A stretch of 64,000 nt of DNA from Garcia nutans. Its lineage: Eukaryota > Streptophyta > Magnoliopsida > Malpighiales > Euphorbiaceae. Shown here piece after piece: positions 47,195 through 58,884 of this stretch; position 1 is the first letter of the stretch; each line of letters begins with the position of its first letter. The position numbers and the translations under genes are program-made. The stretch is from assembly GCA_947685225.1 (NCBI GenBank), contig CANTUV010000037.1:27733001-27797000 (forward strand), in the 5' to 3' direction. Under the pieces are notes generated by a model. That model worked only from the letters and a program-made list of their open reading frames with translations, ran no database searches and was not told the origin of the DNA.

Positions 47195-47355
47195 TCATTA
47201 TTTGCCTTTTTGGGCTAGACGCTATGCGTCACTGATATATAATTTACCTTCGGGGCTAGACGCTAGGCGTCACTATTATTTGATTTGCCTTCGGGGCTAG
47301 ACATTATGATCAATGTTATATGATTTACCTTCGAAGCTAGACACTGAGTGTTAAT
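47195..47355 (+). repeat. CTTCGGGGCTAGACGC minisatellite in solo-C
   Basis: Four units of about 45-50 bp between GGTATGCC (47174) and a TAGTAACTCTAAA anchor (about 47367). This is the cassette position of this LTR. Confidence 0.8.
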
Positions 47356-50300
47356 ATGGACCAAAATAGTAACTCTAAAATTTGAATGATATATTAGTTT
47401 GTTTGAGCCCATGTTTGTGTGTGTGTTAATGTGAATTATGAAATGATTAAAGATTTTGTTTTAAATGGAATTTTATGTCACATTGTGACATCACATACAA
47501 AAGCATTATGCATTAGCATTGTATTACAATTTTATTATTATCAAAATTTGTACCACTAGACTTTTAGCTTAGCATGATTGTAATTCATCGTGCAGGTGAT
47601 AGGGGTTATCGGTAGAGCCGGAGAGTTCTTCTAGACGTAGTAGGGTCTAGCTTTGTATTGATTTTTGCTATTACAAGATCAAGACAGTTGCCATCATGTA
47701 TATATTTTATGTTATAATGCAAATTGATATTATGTATATTATGTTTATGTTTTAAAGTATGTATTATAAATTATAAAGACTTTATAAATTATAAAGACTC
47801 TTTGGATAAATGGTGTAATGTGGGATTTTATATGTGTGTTTTGATATATATATATATGTATATGTTTAAAAGTTTTGAAAAAATATGCAGAAATTGAGAA
47901 GAATTGGTGAAATTGTGATTTGTTTTTATTGGGAGTGCGTTTTATGCAGGTTGTGTAATTGTTGAATTTTTGAGATGTCCAAATTACAGATAAAACTTTG
48001 GCAAAATTTTTCCAGAGATTGTTATATAAAATGCTTATTTTGGATATTCTTATACTTTATACCCATATTTACATATGTTGGGTGTATGTATTATACATAT
48101 ATAGGGTATAAAGGTGTTATATAGAAGACTTGTTACAAACATAATGTCAGGTTTGAATGTAACTAGCTACAACAAACATCCAATTATACTTCTATAAATT
48201 TCAAAATCCACTTTATTTGAACCATCATTTTTGCTCAATTTTTCATTTTGAGCTATGGGACTATTGATGTTGCTGCAATTTTCCATTCCAAATTTCTTGT
48301 GCACTTCTCTTGCATATTTTTCTTGACAAATGAAGGTCCCTTGACTTGTTTGATGAACCTCTCAACCAAGGAAAAATGTCAGTACTCCAAGGTCTATCAT
48401 TTCAAATGTTAATTGCAGCTCTTTCTTAAATTGTTGTACAACATCACTGTTGCTTCCTATAATCAAAAGATCATCTACATACAAGGATACAATCAATATT
48501 TCTTCATTTTCAACCTTAACATATAGAGTAGCTTCACTAAGACTTTTTGCAAAGCACAAGTTCTACAAATGATCATCCATTCTACTGTACGAAGCTCTAG
48601 GAGCCTATTTTAAATCTTATAAAGCTTTCTTGTTCAATAAAATTTTATCTTCTTCTCCCTTCTTAATGAATCCTGGTGGTTACTCCATAAAGATCTCCTC
48701 TTGCAAATAACCATTCCAAAAAACTGATTTCACATCAAGTTGGTAGATTTTTCAACATTTTTGTGTTGCTAAGGCTATGAGAAGCCTTATTATATCATAC
48801 CTTGCCACAAGGGTAAAGGTATAGGTATAATCAACTCCATGTTGCTGAGAATAGCCTTTCACAACTAATCTTACCTTGTGTTTGTTTATAGAACCATCTG
48901 AATTGAGTTTGGTTCTAGAAACCCGCTTTACTCCAATCACCTTCTTATTTTTTATCCTGTCTACTAACTTCTAGGTTTCATTTTTGTTGATCATCTTTAG
49001 CTCCTCCTACATGGCATTCATCCAATTTGACATTGAGTTGCTTCTTCAAGAGTTGTCGGTTCAAGCAAGGCTACATTACTTCTTGCATAAATTTATTATA
49101 AGGATATGGTTCCTCTGACAGCAAAATCTGAATCTGAATCACTCCCATAATCTCCTTCTTCTTGCTTATGGATTGGCTTTTGAGTCAAAGAATTAGTTTC
49201 TTAAATTTGACTGATATTCATAGGTTCCACTTTACCTTTTTTCCAATTCCAACAAGCTTCTTCATCCACCTTTACATCTCTACAAATCATCACCTTTTCT
49301 GTCTCCAAGTTGAACACTATATAAACTTTTACATTACTGCCATACCTAAGAAAGATTCCAACTTGAGACTTGTGATCTACCTTATCTCTTTTAACTGCTG
49401 GAATGTGAGCATAACATAGACTTCCAAAGATTTTTAGATGCTCCATGGATGGTTTTACTCTAAACCATGCTTCAAAAGGAGTTTTATCTTTTAAAGCCTT
49501 TGTTGGAAGTCTATTTAGAGGGTAGATTGTTGTATATACAAGTTTTTCCCAGAACTTCTTTAGTATTTTTTTTTTCAAACATCAAACATCTAGGCATCTC
49601 CATCATAGTTCTATTTCTTCTTTCACTTATTCCATTTTGCTGGGGAGTGTAGCCTATTATGAATTGATGTTGAATCCCTACCTCTTAACACAGATTTTTA
49701 AAGTTTTTGTTGGTGTACTCAGTCCCATTGTCAGTTTTGAGTGCTTTTATTTTGGAGTTGCATTAATTTTCAGCCATAGCCTTAAATTTCTAAAACATGC
49801 CCAACACTTTCTGATTTTTACTGTAGAAAATAAACCCAACAAAATCTTGAGAAGTCATCAATGAAAAGAACAAAATATCTACTCCCATTTAGTGAAGATG
49901 TGCTTATTGGACCACAAACATCACTATGAACCAGCTGCAATTTCTCAACTGCACTCCATGATTAGTTGATAGGAAATGTATTTTTGACTTGCTTTCCTAG
50001 TTGAAATTCACCACCAACTCCTTCTATAATATGCACAACAGGTATATTTTGAACTAGACACTTATCATGCATTTGTTTAAGTGCATGAAGACTAAAATGA
50101 CCAAATCTTCTATGCCAAAATGTAGGCTCATCAATAGAACTAGAAAATGCATGAGTATTTAACTTATTCCATTTCAAAGATAAGCTTCTATCTCTCATTT
50201 TCACTATCATCAACTCATTTCCAATTGGGTCTATGGTTGTGCATGATAAATTTCTAAATATCAAGAAGTATTTCTTCTCAAGCATTTGAGCCACACTCAA

Positions 50301-51393
50301 TATATTTTGGTCTATCTCAGACACATACAAGACTTCTGAAATGAGTCTAGTGCCTGTTGGAGTATCCACTGCTATCTCTCCTTTTCCTTTCACTTCCAAA
50401 AATTCTCCACTTCCAATCTTGACTCTAGAATTGTAGAATCTATTAAGTTTTTTAAACAAGGCAACTTCAGAGGCCATGTAATGAGTGTAACCACTGTCTA
50501 TTACCCAAGAATCACTACTGGTTTTTATTGTAAAACATATTGCAACAAAAAGTTCAGCTTCATGTTGCTCTTGATTTTCAACAGCTTGAGCTTGATTATC
50601 TTCTTGGCTAGGCTTTGATTTGCAGGCTTTTTCAATGTGCCCAAACTTCTTACAAGATCTGCATTGGATACCAAGCTTGTACCAACAAAATTTTTCCAAG
50701 TGATTGGTTTGTTTATAATTTGGACATGGAGGAAATTTCCCTTTTCTTTCTCCATTCTTGCTATTGTCTCCTTTGTTCTTCATATCATAAAATTTCTTCC
50801 CTTTTGAATTGAATTGAGACTTTTCTTTATTTTTCATGACAAGAGCAGCTTCAATGCTTTCTTCAAGTCTCAAATTTCTTCTTTGTTTAGTAGCTTGTAG
50901 TGCATTCACCAACTTTGCCAGAGGTAATTTTTGCTTCAAATCTCTCAGGTAGACTCACAAGAACCTTCTATACAACTTTCTTGTCTAGAAGATCTTCTCC
51001 AAAAACTCTGATTTGATTTACCACCTTGAGAACTTTATCAGAGAATTATTGTACATTCTCTGTTTCTTTCATCTTTAAAGCTTCAAACACTCTTGTTAAA
51101 TTAAAGACTTGCATTTGTCTTGTTTTTTCACTACCTTGGAACTCTTCTTTAAGTCTATCCCAGGCTTCTTTTCCTATTTCGCATGCCATAATGTGTGTGA
51201 ATATAGACTCTGACACAGCAGAGTGTGTATAAGAGAGTGTCTTTCTTTGTTGATTCTTTAGCATGATGCTTCATTTATGTAATTGCTAGATTAGCTCTCA
51301 AAGGAGAAGGATCAACACCTCTTTCTACTGCCTCCCACAAATCTAATCCCTTCAATAAAGCTTTCATTCTCGCAACTCATAGCTGATAGTTTT

Positions 51394-54175
51394 TGTAACA
51401 CCCCTTCCCGACCTACGTGTGTAAGCTGAGTAGAGGCGCCACCCTATCCTAATGTTGCTACCACTTTTACTTAGTCAAATTTTTGTTCCGATTTTTATAG
51501 AAATTTTGCCATAGTTTTGCCTAAAAATTCAATCCCAAGTGTCGACAAAACTGGTTTTTTTTTTCTAATTTTTGAAAACATTTTTACACAAACCAATGCA
51601 AACAAAATCATTCTCAGTACACTTCCAATAAATCCCCCTTATAACCTCAACTACAACCTGCAAAAAGGATTTACACTTCTAGTACAAAATAAAGTAAAGG
51701 TTTATTATGAAATACAGCAGATAAAATCTTTGTTCACTATGCAACGGAAAGTAACAATATTTACAAATTCATATACATCAAAACTCAAGTTTTACAACAC
51801 ATAAAATTTATACATGTTTGGCAGTCAGTCTTCGATCTTAAAGCCCACTATTCAATCTTCAAAATCTAGGCTCGACTCGGCCTAGAGGAACTCTCTGGTT
51901 CTTCCTTGTCACCTGCGCGAAGAATCACATTCGCGCTAAGCCAACGGCTTAGTAAGATAAAACATGCTAATGGTATGCTTTAATGTAATGCAATGCCACA
52001 TATGTTATTGATAAGATCAATATCATAAATATAAAGTTAACCACATAATTATGCATTTCACAAATCATAGTCATATGAGCATACCACATTTCAACATCTT
52101 TCCACATTCAACATTAATCAATCATACTCAATAACCAACATCTCATTTCATTAACTCATAACATTATTTAGGACATTCATATAACCCTGACACCTATGGG
52201 CCCAACAAGTATTTAATACGATATTCAGAGTTCAGAGTTACTGCTTTGGTTCATAGTCACAATAATCACGCCCGTAGGCAAGTGTAACAGACCCAGTCTC
52301 TTGGATCATCAACTCAACACATGTGAGGAGATCCTCAACCCGGCAAGACTGTTACAAATCATATATCTCATAGTGTAACAGACCCAGTCTCTTGGACCAT
52401 CAACTCAACACCTATGAGGAGGTCCTCAACCCGGCAAGACTGTTACCTGTCATCATTTCTTAGGCATGCCACCCAAATCCAGAACTCTGAAACTGAATAA
52501 CATATTAAACAAACAATTCATTTCCATTCTCAATTCTCATCACATTTAGGCAAACATGCTTTCTTTCTTTCAATTACATCATCTTAGCCAATAACAATGG
52601 CTTCACATTTCATTTCACAATATAACATCTCATTATTCAAGTATATATATATATATATCTCATCCATGATCACATTATATCTCACATAGCATCATTCATA
52701 AATATCAACATTTCATACCACATTACTCATGAAACACATTACCATTCACAATGCACAACATAACATTGTTCAATCTCAACAATGCAATTAGGGCAAAGAA
52801 CAATTGATTATAACATTCATTGATTCAAGTGTGTTTAAAGTGTTTAGGGTTAGGTTTAAGGACCAACCTACCTTTGGAAAACCAAAGCAATGCAAAAAGA
52901 ACAAAGAATTAAAACCCTAACCATAAATAGTACATTCTGGTTTTAAACTCCATTTTATCCTTATTTTGAAAAATTGTATAAAATAATCTACTTGACTAAA
53001 AATTCTAAAATTTTTACAGAATTTAGTTTTGTATCTTAAAATCATCCCTTTAAAATTTCAGATCAAACTGAACACAAAATCTTGGTCAAATAGTTCACCT
53101 AACCAGACTGCCCCAATTGCCCTGCATCCTGGCAGCAGTTCTGAACTTTGTGAATTCCATAAATCAAATTCAATCAACGTGGTTCCAAATTATTTTTCTC
53201 AAATACTAGACTCACTAAGCAACAACATATCCAAAATTCGATTGGATATGATTTTTCTACATTTTATTAAAAATCACGAAATATAGCTGTCCCAGTTAAG
53301 GTACCTGCTGGAACAGGTCTAATGAAAATAATCTTTCTAAACTCATAACCATTCCAAAATCGAATCAACATATTTTTCAGTCATTCTACACTCATAGAGG
53401 CACAACATATCAAAAATTCACTTCAAGAACATTTTTCTATAATTAATTAAAAATCATACAAATCACAGCCTTTACTAATTGTAAAACAGAAACAATTTCA
53501 CTAAACACAACTCTTACTCAACACAATCACTTCCAACACCTTCACCAACTCAACTTCTCATCATCAAACCAACAAACCCTAATTCCTTTCTCACACCACT
53601 TCAAAAGAATTGAAGAAATTAAAGAAAAGATCTTACCTCAAATGAAGAAATCTACAAATCTTTAACCAAAACCCTTGTTTCTTTCTTCAAAATGCTTCAA
53701 ACCTCAAGATCACCTCTCTTTCTCTCTTTGTCTATGGAGAATCCGGCCACTTCAAGAAAGAAAGAAGAAAATGCACAAGTCAAACACCTTTTCTTCTTTT
53801 AATCTCCACCATGCATCTTACAAGGAAAATTACCAAAACACCCTTAACCATATAACTAACTCTTTGTCTCATATAAGCCCTTTATAGTAATTTCATTAAC
53901 AACCAAAAATATCTTCTTCCATTTAACCATCACCTTGACTCTTCATTTGACCAATGTATATGTTAATTATATCATCATATAAACAACATATACATTTGTC
54001 TCTAAACCCTAAATTTCTTCTCCAAAACACATATACATATACATTCTCTTCCCATTTCTTTTCTCTTACAATTTAACACATATATGCACAAACATTCACT
54101 TCCCAATATATATATCAACAACCACAATAACAACAACATACTCAAAACTTCTAGGGCATAAATGAGGATATTACA
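51394..54175 (-). repeat. 3' LTR of Gypsy-1
   Basis: 2782 bp, + TGTAACACCCC...GGATATTACA. Contains a candidate TATA near 53879, donor at 53636, two GTAACAG units and the double hairpin near 51916-51955. Confidence 0.96.
52284..52446 (-). repeat. Two GTAACAG...CTGTTAC units in Gypsy-1 LTR
   Basis: Units 52284-52355 and 52375-52446, each 72 bp, homologous to the three units of LARD-A on the other strand. The second copy pair is at about 59930-60092 in the 5' LTR. Confidence 0.88.
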
Positions 54176-54188
54176 ATTCTCCCCCTCT
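54176..54188 (-). other. Polypurine tract of Gypsy-1
   Basis: AGAGGGGGAGAAT on -, identical to that of LARD-P, preceded by TTTCGAGGACGAAATT. Confidence 0.92.
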
Positions 54189-54222
54189 AAAAAGAAAATT
54201 TCGTCCTCGAAATTACCTGATA

Positions 54223-55047
54223 TCAAAGCTGAAACAATTGCGGATACTGCTCTCGCATGGTATGCTCACTTTCCCAAGTCGCTTCTTCTTTTGCATGATT
54301 CTTCCAAAGAATCTTCACCAATGGCACTCTCTTGTTCCTTAACTCTTTCACTTCTCGTGCCAAGATAGCAACTGGTTCCTCTTCAAATGTCAAATCTGGG
54401 CTCACTTCAATAGACTCAAATGGCAACACATGAGATGGATCCGACCTATATCTCCTCAACATAGAAACATGGAATACATTATGAATACGATCCAACTCAG
54501 GTGGCAAAGCAAGTCGATACGCCACTGGCCCAACTCTTTCTAACACTTCATACGGCCCAATGAAACGAGGACTCAATTTTCCTTTCCGACCGAACCTCAA
54601 AATTTTCTTCCAAGGAGACACTTTCAGAAATACCTTATCTCCAACATCAAACTCTATATCTCTCCTTTTTAGATCTGCATAAGACTTCTGTCGGTCTGAA
54701 GCTGCTTTTAACCTGCCTCGAATCAACTTTACTTTATCTTCAGTTTCTTGAATCAAATCAGGACCAACCAACTTATTATCTCCAAGCTCATTCCAACAAA
54801 GAGGTGTCCTACACCGTCTGCCATACAATGCTTCAAACGGTGCCATACCAATGCTGGATTGGTGACTGTTGTTGTAAGCAAACTCCACAAGAGGTAAAAA
54901 CCTATCCCAACTTCCAGAGAAATCGATGACACAGCTTCTCAACATGTCCTCAATAATCTGTATCACCCTCTCTGACTGTCCATCCGTCTGTGGATGAAAA
55001 GCAGTGCTGAAGTGCAGTCGAGAACCTAAAGCACTATGCAAACTCTT
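54223..55047 (-). CDS. Gypsy-1 pol, part after the in-frame stop (integrase end, chromodomain)
   Basis: Same frame as the upstream polyprotein, separated by one TGA at 55048-55050. It holds the rest of the integrase core with the catalytic Glu in HPQTDGQSERV (near 54980), the integrase C-terminal region (FLKVSPWKKILRFGRKGKL, near 54580-54640) and a C-terminal chromodomain (EEEPVAILAREVKELRNKR then ATWESE, about 54245-54395). Chromodomains direct integration to marked chromatin in this group. It would be made only by readthrough or supplied by another copy. About 275 residues. Confidence 0.9.
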   Translation of the reverse strand, partial: KSLHSALGSRLHFSTAFHPQTDGQSERVIQIIEDMLRSCVIDFSGSWDRFLPLVEFAYNNSHQSSIGMAPFEALYGRRCRTPLCWNELGDNKLVGPDLIQETEDKVKLIRGRLKAASDRQKSYADLKRRDIEFDVGDKVFLKVSPWKKILRFGRKGKLSPRFIGPYEVLERVGPVAYRLALPPELDRIHNVFHVSMLRRYRSDPSHVLPFESIEVSPDLTFEEEPVAILAREVKELRNKRVPLVKILWKNHAKEEATWESEHTMREQYPQLFQL

Positions 55048-58000
55048 TCAAAATCTGGAAGTAAACCTGGGATCTCGATCAGACACTAAAGAAGTTGGAA
55101 CACCATGCAGTTTCACAATCTCATGGATATACAGCTCAGCCAATCTCTCCAAAGAGTAATCCATTCGAACCGGAAGGAAATGAGCTGTCTTAGTCAATCT
55201 ATCCACAATCACCCATATAGCATCATGCTTCTTTTGTGTCAATGGCAAACCAGACACAAAATCCATTGTCACTCTTTCCCACTTCCATTCTGGCACTGAC
55301 AATGGTTGAAGCAACCCGGTTGGAACTTGATGCTCTGCTTTAACCTTCTGACAAGTGAGACATTTCGATACAAACTCAGCAATGTCTCTCTTCAAACCAA
55401 TCCACCAATAATGCTGTCTCAAATCATGATACATCTTCGTATTACCCGGATGCATAGCAAACATTGACTGATGAGCTTCTTCTAAAATGACTCTTTTCAA
55501 ATCAGCATCATCGGGTACACACAATCGGTTCTTAAACCAGAGACTCCCATCATCTTTCACAACAAAATCTCTAGTCTTCCCATTCTTGCAATCTGAAAAA
55601 ATCTTCTGAATCTTCTTATCGGCCAACTGAGCTTCTTTGATCTGATCTAACAAAATCGGCTTTAATTGCAACTGTGCCAATAATGCACCATCAACACAAG
55701 GTACAAAACTGGCATGCAATGCTCTCAACTCAACAAGCAACGAGAGCGAGTAAACAGTTAAACCAGCTAAAGACTTCCGACTCAAGGCATCAGCAACAAC
55801 ATTTGCTTTACCTGGATGATAGTCAATCAAGCAGTCGTAGTCTTTAATCAATTCTAACCATCTCCTCTGACGAAGATTGAGTTCTTTCTGGACACCCAAA
55901 TACTTCAAACTCTTGTGATCAGTGTAGATGAAACATTTCTCCCCAAACAGATAGTGGCGCCAAATCTTTAATGCAAACACAATGGCAGCCAATTCTAAAT
56001 CATGGGTCGGATAGTTAAGCTCATGCGGTTTCAACTGTCGAGATGCATAAGCTATAACTTTCCCTTCCTGCATCAATACACACCCCAAACCTCTATGTGA
56101 AGCATCACTGTAGATCACATATGGTTTGCCTTCAACAGGTAAAGTAAGAACAGGCGCTTGAGTCAACAACTCTCTCAACTGCTCAAAACTAGCCTGACAC
56201 TGATCTGTCCACACAAATCTCACTCCCTTTCGAAGTAATCTGGTGAGTGGAGTAGCTATCAAAGAAAACCCTTTCACAAACCGTCGGTAATAGCCTGCCA
56301 AACCCAGAAAACTTCTAATCTCTGTCACAGACTTGGGTGGACTCCAATTTAAAATGGCTTCAACTTTGCTCGGATCAACTCTGATGCCTTCTGCAGAAAC
56401 AATATGTCCGAGAAAAGCAACTTGATCCAACCAGAACTCACACTTCGACAATTTGGCAAATAACTGATTCTCTCTCAAAATCTGCAACACAATCCGCAGA
56501 TGCATATCATGCTCCTCTTCATTCCGCGAATACACCAGTATATCATCAATGAAGACCACTACAAACTGATCCAAATAGGGCCTAAACACCCTATTCATCA
56601 AATCCATAAAAGCTGCAGGTGCATTCGTTAGACCAAAAGGCATAACTAAAAACTCATAATGCCCATACCTGGTCCGAAAAGCAGTCTTAGGAACATCTTC
56701 ACTTCTTACCCTCAGCTGATGGTACCCAGATCTCAAATCAATTTTGGAGAACACTGACGCTCCCTTCAACTGATCAAAGAGATCATCGATTCTAGGCAAA
56801 GGATATTTATTTTTAATAGTCACCTTGTTCAATTGCCTATAATCGATACACAACCTCATAGTACCATCTTTCTTCTTCACAAATAGCACAGGAGCTCCCC
56901 AAGGAGAAACACTGGGGCGAATGAATCCTTTGTCCAACAACTCCTGTAATTGCACTTTCAACTCCCTCAATTCTGCTGGTGCCATTCTATAAGGAGTAAT
57001 AGAGATAGGAGTGGTACCAGGCAACAATTCAATACCGAACTCCACCTCTCTCTCAGGAGGCAACCCTGGCAACTCCTCTGGAAACACATCCGGGAACTCA
57101 GCAACTGTGGCAATGCTATCAATAGGGGAACCCTTCACTCTAGTATCCACCACATGAGCAAGATAGGCTTCACACCCCTTTCTAATCAACCTCCTGGCTG
57201 CAACAGCTGAAACAAATAAGGAGGCTAGCTGTTCCTGCTCATTAGATACTATCACCTCTCTACCATCACCCGTTCTCAAAGAAACAATTTTCTTTTTACA
57301 ATCCACCACAGCTTCATGTCGAGATAGCCAATCCATACCTAAGATCACGTCATATTCCTTAAATGGCATCTCAATCAAATCCCCAAGGAACTCCTCACCC
57401 TGCACCACTACTGCACTATCTCTATGCACCTTACTCACAACCACACTATGCCCTAACGGATTTGTTACCAACACATCAAATCCTAGGGACTCAGCATGCA
57501 AATCAGATACAGGCAAAACAGATGCACTAATATATGAATGTGTGGAACCCGGATCAATCAAAGCAAGTACTGGAGTATTAAATAAAGAAAAAGTACCAGC
57601 TATGACTGCCGATGTATCTGGCTGTCTCTGCATAACATACATCCTCTGGGAAGATCCAACCTCCTCTGGTCTACCCTCCCTGGATGTAGTACCTCTTCTA
57701 GAACTGAATCCTGGTCTACCTCCCCGGCTGGCACCTCTACCTCCTCTGCCTCCCCTCACACTAGCTCGAGAAGCAGCAGAATCAACTGGCATCTGATCCT
57801 GCCTCTCAGGACAGTCTCTCACAAAGTGGTCAGGTGATCCACACCTGAAGCATACCCCTGATCTACTATGCCTCCAACAAACGCCCCCATGTCTTCCACC
57901 ACACTGGTTACACACAGGTAAGGTGGATCTCTGAACTCCAGGAGTAGGAGCACTCGCTACTGAAGCTGCAGGTCTAAATCTCTGCCTCTGGAACTGCACT

Positions 58001-58872
58001 GACCTACCCACTGGTCTCTGGCTCCTACTACTCCGAGGAACAAAACTTCCTCTACCCCTCTTCGCAGAAGAAGACCCTGCCTCGAACTGGGGCCTTCTAA
58101 CCCTAACCTCTTCCTCTGAAGCAGCTGCAATAACTTGAGCTCGCTCTACACTTCGAGCTGCTGCCACAAGCTGTGAGAAATCCTGATATCTGAATCCAGC
58201 CACTAAGCACATGATCGAGGGCCTCAATCCCTCCTCAAATCGCCGACATCTATCAATCTCATCAGTAATGATACCCCCAGCATACTGACTCAGTCGAATA
58301 AACTCAACTTCATACTCAGTTACGGTCCGATGATCTTGCTTCAAATCTAGAAACTCTCTTTTCTTCCCATCTTTATACTCCCTAGGAGTATACTTCAACT
58401 CAAATTCTCTCAGAAAATCCGCATAAGACAAGGTTGGTGGATCATCCATAGAATGGGGCACTGTCTTCCACCAGTCGTAGGCATCCTTCTGTAGCAAAGA
58501 TCTTGCATAGTCAAACTTCTCCTCTGAAGTGGCTTGCAACTGCACAAATACCCTCTGAACTCTATCAAGCCACTGTTCTGCTACAGCCGGATCAACTGTA
58601 CCAAAGAAATCCTCTGCTCCATATTTCCTTAGCTTATCATAGTGCCTTACTGGTACTGAAGGCTGAGGGGGTGGTGGCGGTGGCTGTGGTTGCACAGGTG
58701 CTTGTCTCATAGCTTCCAACATAGGCCTAAACCAGGCTGGCGGAACCTCCTCCCCAGCTGGTCTACCCGACACCGAAGCAGGTGCCTCCTCAACACTATC
58801 AACCCTAGCTCCCTCAGCAGGAGCAATACTCTCGGCACTACCCTCAACAGATTGTCGTGAATGAGATGCCAT
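55048..58872 (-). CDS. Gypsy-1 gag-pol polyprotein (to the in-frame TGA)
   Basis: 1274 residues from ATG 58872, 12 nt after a predicted splice acceptor. Proline-rich stretch 61-72; Gag domain about 85-245; zinc knuckle CFRCGSPDHFVRDC 341-354 preceded by a Cys-rich CNQCGGRHGGVC 321-332; protease with catalytic Asp440 (IDPGSTHSYIS); RT about 640-810 with FIDDILVYS at 774-782; RNase H with Asp923 (YSDASH) and Asp985 (YTDHKS); integrase zinc region about 1134-1174 (CLTC) and core Asp1204 and Asp1265/1267. It stops at TGA where relatives normally have Trp. All visible catalytic residues are kept, so the upstream proteins could be functional. Confidence 0.96.
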   Translation of the reverse strand: MASHSRQSVEGSAESIAPAEGARVDSVEEAPASVSGRPAGEEVPPAWFRPMLEAMRQAPVQPQPPPPPPQPSVPVRHYDKLRKYGAEDFFGTVDPAVAEQWLDRVQRVFVQLQATSEEKFDYARSLLQKDAYDWWKTVPHSMDDPPTLSYADFLREFELKYTPREYKDGKKREFLDLKQDHRTVTEYEVEFIRLSQYAGGIITDEIDRCRRFEEGLRPSIMCLVAGFRYQDFSQLVAAARSVERAQVIAAASEEEVRVRRPQFEAGSSSAKRGRGSFVPRSSRSQRPVGRSVQFQRQRFRPAASVASAPTPGVQRSTLPVCNQCGGRHGGVCWRHSRSGVCFRCGSPDHFVRDCPERQDQMPVDSAASRASVRGGRGGRGASRGGRPGFSSRRGTTSREGRPEEVGSSQRMYVMQRQPDTSAVIAGTFSLFNTPVLALIDPGSTHSYISASVLPVSDLHAESLGFDVLVTNPLGHSVVVSKVHRDSAVVVQGEEFLGDLIEMPFKEYDVILGMDWLSRHEAVVDCKKKIVSLRTGDGREVIVSNEQEQLASLFVSAVAARRLIRKGCEAYLAHVVDTRVKGSPIDSIATVAEFPDVFPEELPGLPPEREVEFGIELLPGTTPISITPYRMAPAELRELKVQLQELLDKGFIRPSVSPWGAPVLFVKKKDGTMRLCIDYRQLNKVTIKNKYPLPRIDDLFDQLKGASVFSKIDLRSGYHQLRVRSEDVPKTAFRTRYGHYEFLVMPFGLTNAPAAFMDLMNRVFRPYLDQFVVVFIDDILVYSRNEEEHDMHLRIVLQILRENQLFAKLSKCEFWLDQVAFLGHIVSAEGIRVDPSKVEAILNWSPPKSVTEIRSFLGLAGYYRRFVKGFSLIATPLTRLLRKGVRFVWTDQCQASFEQLRELLTQAPVLTLPVEGKPYVIYSDASHRGLGCVLMQEGKVIAYASRQLKPHELNYPTHDLELAAIVFALKIWRHYLFGEKCFIYTDHKSLKYLGVQKELNLRQRRWLELIKDYDCLIDYHPGKANVVADALSRKSLAGLTVYSLSLLVELRALHASFVPCVDGALLAQLQLKPILLDQIKEAQLADKKIQKIFSDCKNGKTRDFVVKDDGSLWFKNRLCVPDDADLKRVILEEAHQSMFAMHPGNTKMYHDLRQHYWWIGLKRDIAEFVSKCLTCQKVKAEHQVPTGLLQPLSVPEWKWERVTMDFVSGLPLTQKKHDAIWVIVDRLTKTAHFLPVRMDYSLERLAELYIHEIVKLHGVPTSLVSDRDPRFTSRF

Positions 58873-58884
58873 CTCTACCTATAT

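Larger units (their letters stand above)
34732..48121 (+). repeat. Solo-C: solo LTR in Copia-2, interrupted by Gypsy-2
   Basis: Starts TGTAACATCC at 34732 and ends GGTGTTATA at 48121 (last C mutated); target duplication TAGAA at 34727-34731 and 48122-48126. Without Gypsy-2 it is about 2.74 kb. It is on + while Gypsy-2, inside it, is on -. It has a decayed donor region near 35260, the hairpin at 46796-46827, a CTTCGGGGCTAGACGC minisatellite and a worn double hairpin near 47565-47600. It is the oldest-looking LTR of the group. Confidence 0.9.

Noticed and set aside
48121..48126. End of an independent element at 48121
   Set aside because: TAGAA here matches TAGAA at 34727-34731, so this is the right end of solo-C, and Copia-2 coding sequence resumes after it.
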